Part shown: piece by piece, positions 50,238 through 61,272 of the stretch
Layout of the letters: each line of letters begins with the position of its first letter
How positions within the stretch are numbered: the first letter of the stretch is position 1
Assembly (NCBI GenBank): GCA_000181795.3
Contig: CM012954.1
Location: forward strand, 1,208,951 to 1,272,950
Length of the DNA: 64,000 bases
Source of the DNA: Trichinella spiralis
Taxonomy: Eukaryota; Nematoda; Enoplea; Trichinellida; Trichinellidae
Direction of reading: 5' to 3'
Translations under genes and position numbers: made by a program
The notes under the pieces: model-generated
The model's input: the letters and a program-made list of their open reading frames with translations, nothing else
What the model was told of the DNA's origin: nothing
Databases searched by the model: none

Positions 50238-50886
50238 TCAATAAACTGCTTCTCTGCTCGTGCTGTGCGGATTAATTTTCCTCTTGGTATACCCAGAATT
50301 CTGCTGAATCGACTTTTGGCATTTCTGTTTCGTATTATCATTCATGCCGAATTTGATCTTAGAACAAGGAAACAATTTCACGATCACAACAACAATCATT
50401 CAAAAGTTAGAACCGCAACATAAATACAATATCAATTTTCGCAAAGAACGCAACGAGGATAAAATTTTAAAAATAACATACTTTAAACATCTCTTCTTCC
50501 AGTAGAGTATGTGTAACTTGATTAACTCTTCGAAGAAATTCAACGTCACCTTCGTTCTTGTTCTGGATAAAGCGTTGCTTTAGAACTAACAAAAACATAG
50601 TTCTCATGTAATTTATCTTCAAAAACAATTGCAATTCAACATACATTTCTTATTCTTTTTGTATAACTTGCAGTGATTCAGTGTCATCAACTCGCGGCAA
50701 AGACGGGGAACTTCTTGTTCAGAGAAATCAACTACTTTTCTTTCAGGAGCTTCTCTTAAGAAAAAAAAATTGGTGTACTTTATCATTAACCGAATTACAC
50801 ACACACACATTAATATATTCTAAAGCGTACTTGTTTCTATGGCTTTTTTTGTTAAATTTTCTCTTTCTTTTGTAATATTTACCCAT
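50238..50886 (-). CDS. CCDC137-like gene, second copy
   Basis: Same four-exon structure as at 44172-44839, with all splice sites kept. A Pro to Leu change falls in the VPKQRF motif (VLKQRF here). Probably the same locus counted twice across the assembly gap. Confidence 0.45.
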
Positions 50887-53815
50887 TTTAAAAGATCCGA
50901 ATCCTTCAAGCGTAAAGATTATCACGTTTCGAACAACTGATTGTTTGCACAAATATTATCAGCCACTAACTACAACAGTATGCCATATTGATGTTTATTA
51001 ATCCAGAGGAGACATTTGAATGCAATAAATTTTACTAAATCTTACTTACTAGGAAAAACTTTTCCAAATGACAATATTTGCGCTTAACGACAAAAATTCC
51101 GAAAAACATTTTTCTTACCATATTATGATTTGCACGTACAAACTGTACTGCAATTGATTATTCATCTTAAAATAATTATTGTTACAATTGATAACGATAA
51201 AGTTGATCTTTTCAAGTTTCAAATATAGTGTGAATAAAATTTAAGATTTTATAAATTACAGTTTATAATGGTTTGTTTTACAAAGCAATCTGACAAAAGC
51301 TAACGGTTAACAGAATTAGCGGACGTAATGCCCAATTTGATTGGTCAATTTGGATTTCTGGCTCCGCCTTCAAATTTGCAAAATGTTATATTGCTCTCTT
51401 GCTTTTATCTAGCGTTCTGTTCAGTTGTTCTCTCTCTTGCGCTGTTGATGCTGATCTCTGCGTGTCTTGTTTTACACAGTGTTACCGGTTTCTTTTCGAA
51501 ATACAGTATTCTGCAATTGTAATTGTTAAATAAGATTAAACAATTAATTGCACAATATCGTATGAAAAAATAGTTGTCACATGTGAAAGTATGTTTTATC
51601 GTGTTTTACAAAGATGTGAGTAGAAATGCATTATTGAGTGAATGATGGTATTGTATCCGAAATTGCAGTGCAGCGTTTCGATAACAGTTTTAAGCACAGA
51701 AAGAGTCAATTGTATTTTGTTTGGTAAGTATTGAATTGTTGCTTTGTTTGTTGTAAATAATAGGTGAAGAATAGAAAACAAAATTAAATGTCGAAATTTT
51801 GTGAGCTATGGACTTTGCTGTTTTCACGTTTTCGTGAAAAAAAATTTTTCGAAATTTTGAATTCTTTTCTTGGTTACATATCGATAAATTGGAGAGTTCT
51901 GCACAGTCTGGTTGAACACATTTCGATACTTCTGAAATAAACTGCTTTAAATTTGGCAGTTTGTTTATCTTGATTGATAGAATATTTACGCAACCGTAAC
52001 TTTGTTCATATATACCCAATTTGCGTGAAATTTATTAAATGAAGCATTTTGCACTTTGCTTTAAAAATGATTAGCCTGTTTCAATATTTTTTCGTATTGT
52101 TCATTCCATTTTACTTGAAGTAATAAAGCTTACTTTTTTTGACAACTATATTAATCACTTTTCAAATACAAATGTATAATGCTATTTATGTTTTCAGAAA
52201 TATTCAAATGGTATTTATGCTGTAATCAGAACATGAAAGTGAAGCGATTTAGCGATTTTTCTGTATGTCGCATTTCGTTTTGTTTAAGGGGATATTTCAC
52301 CTTTCATTTACTTTCTGCATTTCTTTATCACAAGCATGTATAGAATTTGAAATTTCCTTGTATTCTTTCTTGTTGATGATTTTGAAAAATCGTAATTGTT
52401 TTTGTAATTGCGTTGTTTGTATCAATCGTTTATTCGTCACTTCTTCTAATTATATTTATTATTATGGTATTTTTAGTAATTGTGGTTCCTATTAATGGAT
52501 TGGAGCTGAACATTATTTCTATGCTAACTTTTCCTAAAATATATTATTAATTTTATTCAACACATGTATTTAACTGATATTATATTTTGTAAGTTGATTT
52601 TTGATGAAAACTGCTCATTATACTTTGAATATTGATTGTAAGGAAAACATGCAATACAATGTACTGCATGACAATACACTTTCACTTAGCTAAATTCTGT
52701 TAATTTAAAAGTTTTTGCAGATTGTGTTAGAAATATTTAGTCTTTCATCTTTTCATAATATTTCAATGAAAGAAATCGGCATCATAAAGAAATATTACGT
52801 TATGTTATGTATGTAAATAAAAAGCAAATGACGTTCGTCATTTAATCAAATTGTTCTCCATATGCACGCTACCACGCTGTTAGTGATATAAAATTAGCCT
52901 GTTCTTACCAGAGGCAAAGTAGTTTTCTATTTGCATAATTTATTTAATATCAAACACCACTTCAGAGCACTTCTATAATGTTCAGTTATTTAGTGCTGGG
53001 CGACGGCTAGAGGGACGTGTTCAACTATAATTCCACACTTCATTACCATCTCTGAATCATGCCTGATAGTATGTTGCCTTTACTTTTCTATGAATGCTAT
53101 TTGGTTGACTTTTAATTATAGTGAGAGAACATTAATCGGCATCTGTATTAGTAGTATTATTATTATTCCCTTTCAGATGCTTTACCCAAACGTGTACGTA
53201 TATTTGTTTTTATGTTGAGATGACCACAATAATATTATTCACTTTCAGCATTGTCATGATTTGGAAACAAATGCAACAAAAGAGTGGCATGTGAGAAATA
53301 TAATTCCACTTTTGAAAGTCTTGTATTTTTAAAAGGTAAGTGATGCTTGAGAATGTATGCTGATGCTTTTGTGATATACGTTATTCTCATAACTTGACAA
53401 ACATAATAAATGTGAACTTATAAGGGTTTATGCTAGCACTATTCACTTATAAATATTATTAGTAGTACATTACTTTTGATTTTTAAAGGTGCTTCAAACA
53501 AACAAAAGAAGCACAGTATACATTACCGTTCACCATTTTCACTATCACAATTAACATAATATGAAATTGAATACTTCACACACGGGAGATCATAATGAAG
53601 TAGACCTTGCAATCATTATATTATGGTGAGTACCATGCTAAATTTACATGTTTTCAGTAATAAAAGATATGCATCACTAGATCACATCGTAAATGAATGT
53701 GCATTAGTGCACGATGTAAAGTGTAAGGGGGCAAAATCTATAAATTTTTAATAATTTTCTGCTGTATTTTGTCCGTGCATATAAGATAACAATGTTGCCG
53801 GTTCTACACTGACTA
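50887..53815. other. non-coding part of duplicated block, copy 2
   Basis: AT-rich, without a supportable gene, colinear with 44840-47775 apart from small indels. Confidence 0.5.
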
Positions 53816-56544
53816 ATGTCACAACCGTGATGCATAATTTTCAGTACATCAACCCACCATGTGCATTACATAAAATTATCAATTCATTATGCTTGTGTTT
53901 TAAGTAAATGTTGTTTTGCCATTCTTCTGTTTTTTGCATTTATTTTTCGGCTTTTAAAAGTGGTTGATCAAAGTCTGATTGAAATGTTCACTAAATAATC
54001 AGTTCCTTTAAATTAATGAATGAATTTTGCTGAGTATTGCGGCATATTATTATCGTGCCGGTGCAGCCCCATTTACGTAAGACACAATTTTATACTTATT
54101 TAATTTACGGCATAATATTATTTGTGATAGATAGTCGCTTTGATCTGTAACATATTCAGGATTTTGTTGTTGTTCAGCAATTATTATAATCTTTGGTGTT
54201 GGCTCATTACATTGTTATACGTTTTCAAAGCATACATGTATTTCTAGGTCAGCAGAGTAACTTTATGCAAATGTGATGGTAAACACTGCCGTCGGCATTC
54301 TGCTACGAGCACTTTGTGCTATTCAAATACGGTAGCAATGTTCCTTATATAAATTTCTGTTTATTGAAGGAACTCCATTATAGTCTAAATGTTCGCTGCT
54401 GAAGGGCGGTCTATTTACTTACAGCATTGCGTTATTTGGTCATTTCGATGCTTCACTGCAACAATTACGTTGCGATTGCGAGACTAAAAATATGAAGAAA
54501 CCATGAACATCAGTTACAAAATGTATGACTCTACGCTTGCTTTATACGTCATCCCTGACAGGTCTGCTGACAGGTATGAATTTTCATATATTTGCTATTT
54601 TTTCATACTATGTTTTCTTTCTTTCTCTTGGCACACTGCACTAAACATGCGCGCTTTTTAAGTTTTTTGTAGTTGCTTGATTTTAGTCTTTTTGAATGGA
54701 AACTAGCGCGTTGTTCTTCAGTAATGATGTTCAACTAATATTCGAGCCTTTATTACGGCCAAGCCAATATATAATAGTACTAATGGTATATTTTGCTATA
54801 ATTTTCAATCGTCCTTACAAATCCATATGTAAAGTAGTACTCTGACATAGCAGTTGAACCCCTCCCGCCTTATCTTTACTTCCCACTGTAATGTTTATTG
54901 CTAAGGTAACATACTTGCCCAATTGTTTAAAGGAAATGTCTGTCACCGGGATACTGCTGTCGCACAATCACACCCCTAAATGCTTGTCACTGCTCAAATC
55001 GTGCACAAGATTGTTTCAGCATGACATAGGAAAGCTGCTGTTAGTTAGAGAACATACTTTTATACTACCACCTTTGGTACTTTCAGAATGGCAGTAACGT
55101 TCCCTTCATTTTTGAAATGACTCCTTAAAGTTTCTATTATGATATTGTATGGCCCGTAGCACTGACTTATACAGATGCACCTAATTTCTGTCATTGAGAA
55201 AATAACTCAATGCCCATCAATGTTGTCAGTATTGATAAATGAAACAACGCCTGAATATTATACGTGATGATTGAGTGGAAGAACGCATATGACAACTTCC
55301 ACCTCCTCCAACCTTCAATTTCTTGCTCATTCCTTCCAGCTATGCTTTCCCGCCCTCCTTTCCTTTCTAATGATCCCCATCACTGAGCCCGTAATAATAC
55401 TAAGCTGAACAGAGATCACATTCAACTGAAAATGCTGCCCACCCCCTATTTCCAGCTGAATCAACAGCACTTGGCTGTTTTTATCTCGTATAAATCTAAT
55501 TTCTCATAATTGTTATCGACTAGCAATATAACAAAATCCAGGCTACTCGTGATTCTTTTGTTTTATTCTTTTCATAAAAAGCAATACAGAAATGTCACCC
55601 GCATAAGTTTCTTGAATTCATTGCAAATCGGTCAGTTACTGAATTTCTGCGATTAGGGTTTTTCTCACATTGTATGAAGCGCGCTGATGCAGTGCTCAAC
55701 CAAGTTTGCAGTCTTGCTATAAATTATCCTAAGGCGCAAACGAACGTGGAGGTGAGCTGTCAAGCGGCATACCCCATGGAGCGGCCGCTTAACAACATTA
55801 TGTCTACGCTGCGCACTTGTTGACTTCTGTATTGACATAAACTGCATTTTACAAAATTTCATTACAACTGTTTAATTTTCCATAAATCTGAAAAAGTATT
55901 TTATTTTCGCAACTGTTTTCAGTGGGAGCTATTTGAAATTATAATTTTGATTAGAAGAAAAGCATTGATAAAATATAAATTATTGAATCACCTTGTACTT
56001 TCAAGCAACTAAATTCCACAACATACATAAATACGCAGTGATAACATTTCCGTTTATTTTTAGTAATTTGCGATGCTTTATGTTAATAACTTTACGTTTT
56101 AGGTAATTTTAGGGAAAAGATTTGCATAACAATGCAATATTACGTAGTAATAGGAAGTGTGTAAATAAGAACGTAATAAATTTCATCGTCTCGTTTTATA
56201 ATGTTGCTCATAATGTTTATTTTACTGCGCTATTAGTGATGGAAAATTAGGTTATTCTTCCTGAAGCAAAGTAAATAGTCATTTGCATAATTTACTTATT
56301 ATACAATTGACTAAGCACATCGATTTTATTAGGTTTTTCAGTTCACTGCAATGCTATCAATCTAGCACGTGGTCAACTATAATTCCGCTTTTCAACACCA
56401 TCCATGAATAACTGGTAAGTTGGATTTGATATTTTGGTGGTGGCATGCTATGCATGTTACTTTACTTATATGGTGAATGGAAACTGACGGGTTTCTTTTC
56501 TATTGTTGTTATTGCTAACTTTCAGGAACATCAGATGCTGAAGA
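53816..56544 (+). repeat. left arm of a large inverted repeat
   Basis: Reverse complement of 61273-64000. Paired points all sum to 117817 (54891 with 62926, 55862 with 61955, 56544 with 61273), so the arms have almost no net indels. Identity by eye is in the mid to high nineties percent. The inner edge is sharp, at GATGCTGAAGA. The outer part overlaps the tail of the 6-kb block. No gene was identified in the arm. Confidence 0.92.
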
Positions 56545-57139
56545 AAAGGAACTCTTTGTTTATTATTTTGTGATATAATTTTCTTTCAGAATTGACATTT
56601 TATATTCATATCAATGAATGTGAAACAAACAGTACCTGAAAACTAACTGAATATGGTAACTATGCATCATGATAAATGTGCCTTGCTTTTCACTTGAATT
56701 TTTCTGTTAAATTTAGCTTTTAGGTTACAGTGCCAATAGCGCCACATTACTTTCATTCTAACTGCAGCATTAATATTAAATTATCATGTATATGATATCA
56801 TAGATTGGGTGGTCTTGATTGAATTCTTTTACGAATTGAAAATTACATTTGCCTTGCTACATTTTGAAAATGCACAGATGCAATCTATTATCAGTAAAGA
56901 CGGGTAAAAGTTGTTGAACAGTGGTTGTTGAAGTTGCTGACAGCGTTCAAAAAACGTATGACAAAAAACAGTAAGTATTGACTTTGTTTAGTTAGATAGC
57001 AAGACGATGGACTGATCAGATATATGTAATATTTGGTAAAATCTATAATTATAGATTGCGTCATCACCTGAGCTTTTATGGAGTTTTATTTGTTCTGGGC
57101 ACCGTGATAAGTCATGTTCAGATCATTTCGTTCCAAATG

Positions 57140-57740
57140 TGGCATCCGTAAGTATTGAATTTGCTTCTGATTGCAGTTGCATCGTACAGTGTACATATTT
57201 TATCTATGACAGCATTACATTAACACCAAGCGAATTCGATGTTTCTTCTGATGGCCCTCTGAGTTGAAGTTAACGAAGTGACGTTCATCATTGGTACTAG
57301 TGTGGTTTCACTTATCATAAGAGTAAGAAAGAAATGATTGTAATTCTAGCAGATTACGTTGAGACAGTCGAGAAGCGCTGGTGCCCGTATAGATCTTTTG
57401 TGAGTGCGTTTCCAATGTGATATGACAAAAATTAGTTTTTGTTTATAATAGCTGTGGATTATGTCGTCTCATGAAGCCCGTACTGATGTCAACCTGGCGT
57501 TTCAGTGGCGTTTTCTAGCCGTCCCAGTGTGCCTTTAGTTATCACAAATAGTAAGTAAAGGAATTTGATATTATGACAGCAATGTTAAATAGAACAGGTC
57601 GCTGTACATCCCAGCATTTTGTTCTTGATAGCAATGGATTACGTCTTCAGAAAATTTGTTTAGTCGCAGCCGATGGCACTCTCAAATTGCGTTTCCTACG
57701 GTTCTGATGTTTTTCCTTGTCACCCAAGGTAAGAAAGAAT
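57140..57740 (+). repeat. diverged exon-like tandem units
   Basis: Four places (about 57148, 57321, 57549, 57729) have a GTAAG donor-like motif after a short similar sequence (ATCA-CAA/CCAAG). Three following segments start after a TAG acceptor-like site with a GATTACGT/GGATTATGTC-like sequence. Spacing is 170-230 bp. One unit is open in one frame, the others carry stops. Diverged tandem repeat; coding not supported. Confidence 0.4.
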
Positions 57741-58007
57741 TGCATTATTTTTTGTAGAATTGTATTTAGATTTGTATTTAGTTTTAGTGCGTAACTGTGA
57801 AGACGAGAGCCGCATCTTGAATGATCTCCATCGAATATCGTAGTTTTTATTATGTTGCTGTTATTCGTATGGCTTTCTTTTAATATGGCTGTAATATGTT
57901 GTAATATTCAACTATGTATTTTAGAATCATAGCATGTTTATAAATTCTTTAAGAGGAGTAGAGAAGTAGAAGTACTGCTACGAAGCATCAAGTTAAGTGG
58001 ATAAAGT

Positions 58008-58350
58008 AATGCAGGTAAGTAGAGTCGAAGCGGTAAATGGTACAGGTAAATGGACTGCAGGTAAGTACTGAAGGTAAGTACGATAACGTAGGGTGCAGGT
58101 GAGTAAAATGAAAAGGGACAGGTACTCGAAGGTACAGGTAAATGGAGTGCAGGTAAGTACTGAAGGTAAGTACGATAACGTAGGGTGGAGGTGAGTTTTG
58201 CAGTAAAAGGTAAGTTTTGCAGGTAAGTATATAAAGAAGAATATCGTACAGTTAAGTGGATTGAAGTGTGATAGCGTAGAGGTAAGTATATGGCGTAACT
58301 CTACGCTGAGAGGAGTACGGGAAAGCATAGGTAAGTAGTGAGGTAAGTGG
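58008..58350 (+). repeat. array of AGGTAAGT (5' splice-site consensus) motifs
   Basis: Ten AGGTAAGT and two AGGTGAGT occur within about 340 bases, plus weaker AGGTAAAT copies. Part is a direct duplication with about 91-bp period (58040-58105 and 58131-58196, containing CTGAAGGTAAGTACGATAAC). The rest is irregularly spaced. Long minus-strand frame across it is a by-product of the repeat. Confidence 0.85.
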
Positions 58351-58402
58351 GGGACATGTATGAAATTGCAGAAGTAAGGAGGGTGGTACAGATGAAAATT
58401 CG

Positions 58403-58945
58403 AAAATTTTCGAAAAAATACCTGAGGGAATGCCCTAGGCATAGCCTAAAAGCAAATAAAAATTTGCATATCCCCCCTGAAGGCAAATATTGTGCAATAA
58501 AATGCTTTCGGCGTAGCCTGCGGGAATATGCAAATTTTTATTTGCCCTGGGGGCATAGCCTGAGGCGACGCCTGCGGCTAAATTTCAAAAAATTTCGAAA
58601 ATTTCGAAAAATTGCCTGAGGCATAGCCCCAGGCGTAGCCTGAGGGCAATAAAAATTTGCATATTACCCCCAGGCGATTAAAAATTTGCATAAAACCCCC
58701 CTTAGGTCAAATATTGTGCTATAAATTGCCTGGGGGATAGCCTTAGGGCATATGCAAATTTTTATTTGCCCTGGGGCATAGCCTGAGGGTAAAGCCTGGG
58801 GCTATATTTTAAAAAATTCGAAATTTTCAAAAAATTGCCTGAGGCATAGCCCCAGGCTTAGCCTGAGGGCAATAAAAATTTGCATATTGCCCTGAGGCTA
58901 TTAAAAATTTGCATATTTTATTAAATAAATCGCCTCAGGCTTTTT
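58403..58945. repeat. palindrome-rich core repeat
   Basis: Alternating direct and inverted copies of three modules: GGGCAATAAAAATTTGCATA and its reverse complement, GCCTGAGGCATAGCCCCAGGC-like GC-rich modules, and AAAATTTCGAAAATTTCG-like self-complementary runs. Local GC is much higher in the GCCTGAGG modules than in the flanks. It lies near the centre (58908) of the large inverted repeat. Confidence 0.85.
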
Positions 58946-58999
58946 TTAATTTGTAATTTCAAAATTCACCATACTTCTTTCTACCCTAAACACTTTTTA

Positions 59000-59156
59000 C
59001 ATTACTTACCTTTCCACTACTTACCTCCACCTATCCAGTACTCACCATCACATATACCTTCACAATTATACTTACCTTCACACGTATTCTTACCTGACTT
59101 ACCCTTAACTATTAAACAACTTACCTATTTTTCTTCGTACTTACCCATAGTCTGCT
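59000..59156 (-). repeat. antisense array of the AGGTAAGT motif
   Basis: At least five CTTACCT and two CTTACCC sites within about 160 bases, that is, the splice-donor-like motif of 58008-58350 on the opposite strand. Isolated further copies occur near 59264 and 59847. The positions are not the exact mirror of the left array. Confidence 0.75.
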
Positions 59157-61272
59157 TCCTTGTCTTTTTAGACTGATTTACACTTTACGCTGTTTACTTA
59201 GTTATGTTGCCTTTAACTGAATCTCTGAATGAACTGAACTGAACCAGAACTAAAATGAATTCTTACCTAAATTTAAAACATTAGTACCAAACAATAATTA
59301 TAAAAAGCAATTATAAAAACCTGAAAAACTAAAACGACAAAATTAACACTTCACAACTTTCATATTATACAAAAGTAAAATGTACATACGTCACCAAACC
59401 GAGCGGCATGAACTGGTGGTAGTACTTTGTGATGACGTATTTATCGACGTGATTACGAATCTTTGTAAAAAAACCATGTTCAATAACGGATAGTTACCAA
59501 AGAATGCAGCTATTTCATTCATCTATATCTAAACGTAATTTGATTCTGAAAATATTTGCAAAACAAGTGTGCTGAAAAGTATGTTGAACAAAATTGATAT
59601 AAAACAGCCATATTATAAAAAATTAAAGACAACAGTGCATTGTTGTTCCTCAATTACTAAGTATACAAATTTTCATAAAAACTACTTGTTAGTCATACAA
59701 CATTTGCCGTTCATGATGCAACCCTCAAGAGTTATGCGCTGAAATTTTCAATTAAACATTCTTAGCATGTGATAAGCAACACCGCAGTGTGGATGCTATC
59801 ACTCATCAATAAAAAACAAAATCTGTACTTACAAAATACTAAAACTTACCTACTCACATAATACTCTACAAAAATACTCACCAAACGCACTGATGGCAAC
59901 ACGCACTACCACACTTGTATGATGTATCCGAAAACAAGGGCAAATCGACTATATTCACGACATATGCTACTATTACAATCATTATTTAATTATATGTTAC
60001 TCCTGCGATAAGCGAAGCCACACATTTCTGGAGCAATGCTGGGTAACGCCATTCAGCCAACTTAAACTAACGCAGGAGTATGAACGAGCTCGAAGTTGAT
60101 GATGTTATCCATTCCTACAATGGGCAAAATGTGTACTTATTTTTGTGATGGCACATTTAGAACGCATTGAGGTAAACGTGACATACCATGTTGGCAACAG
60201 CAACAAGAATTCCAAAAAGTTTCAATTATGTTGACGCACACTATTTAATTCGATAACTAGAAGCATGCAGGATCAGATATAATTGGAATTAGAAGACATT
60301 AATAATAGTAACAGATTATAGATGATCAATTACTTACAGATTTTTGTACATCTTTTCAATCCATTGAGGGAAACCTGAACCACCATTAGAGAAAGATATT
60401 CAAATTTATAGAAATAGTTGCACAGCACTGACACAACCCATTGCTATAACAAAGTGCATAAAATTCATTCTTACTGTGACGATGAAGAAAGCCAGAAAGC
60501 GGAACTGTTGAGATACATGACTGATCACGGTAGAAACATGAACAGAGCGATAGTCAAACTAAAAAATACATACTAAATAACACAGCAAAATAAAACATTG
60601 GATTACAAAATTAATGAAATTCAAATACCATCGTGATGCACTGTTATTCGGCTTCAATCACTTTTTATAATACGGCTGTTTCTCATAAGTATCATTTCAA
60701 CCGCTGAGTTCATATAAAACGCACGTAACGTAATAAACAGAACAGAAATAAAGAAAGAATAAAGTTGAAATTATTTAATAGGTAATTTGTCACATAAACA
60801 GAATATTTTTTACCTACACTCTTGTACCTACACCTACTCTTTTTACCCATCCATTTTATAAATAGGAAAGATAAAAAGGAATAAATTTTATAAGTTTCTA
60901 ATGTAAAATTCAAATTTCAAATTTTCAAAAATCAAAGGCAACCAATCTACAATATTACTTACATTAAGTTGCACGTACGAATACAATAGCAGACTTGCTG
61001 CTGACGGCGTTGCTAACTTACAATCTAAATATCTCGCAAATAATCATTTTGCGCAGCTGCTTGTTGGCCATCATTTTTATTGAAATTTCACGGAAATAAA
61101 CAAGATTGCAAATCAACAGCAGATGAAAATAATTATGATGCATAGTGGCTGCATCTTCTCATGATAGGATTTTTTATATTCATTGATATGAAAATAAAAT
61201 AATGTAAACTCTAAAAATGAATTATATTAATGCAGTCATCTCTAAATAAAAACAGAAATAGATGCTTCTTCG
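59157..61272. other. right part of the inverted-repeat spacer, no gene seen
   Basis: About 2.1 kb of AT-rich sequence between the antisense motif array and the right arm. Short frames only, none with recognisable content. Confidence 0.5.

Larger units (their letters stand above)
48963..54990 (+). repeat. 6-kb duplicated block, second copy
   Basis: Copy of 42897-48952. Its left edge is the N run. On its right the sequence continues past the point where copy 1 stops (about 54980), into DNA that copy 1 lacks. So copy 1 has extra sequence only on the left and copy 2 only on the right. Confidence 0.93.

Noticed and set aside
54891-55097. 68-residue frame present in both arms of the inverted repeat (62720-62926, minus)
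   Set aside because: At least five residue changes with hardly any silent ones; likely conserved only because the DNA is duplicated.
55665-55862. 65-residue frame in both arms (61955-62152)
   Set aside because: Starts and ends well in both copies, but has no known domain and its few differences change residues; insufficient to call a gene.
57993-58442. 149-residue minus-strand frame
   Set aside because: It is the complement of the AGGTAAGT array, so its Leu/Pro/Thr/Tyr-rich sequence is a repeat by-product.
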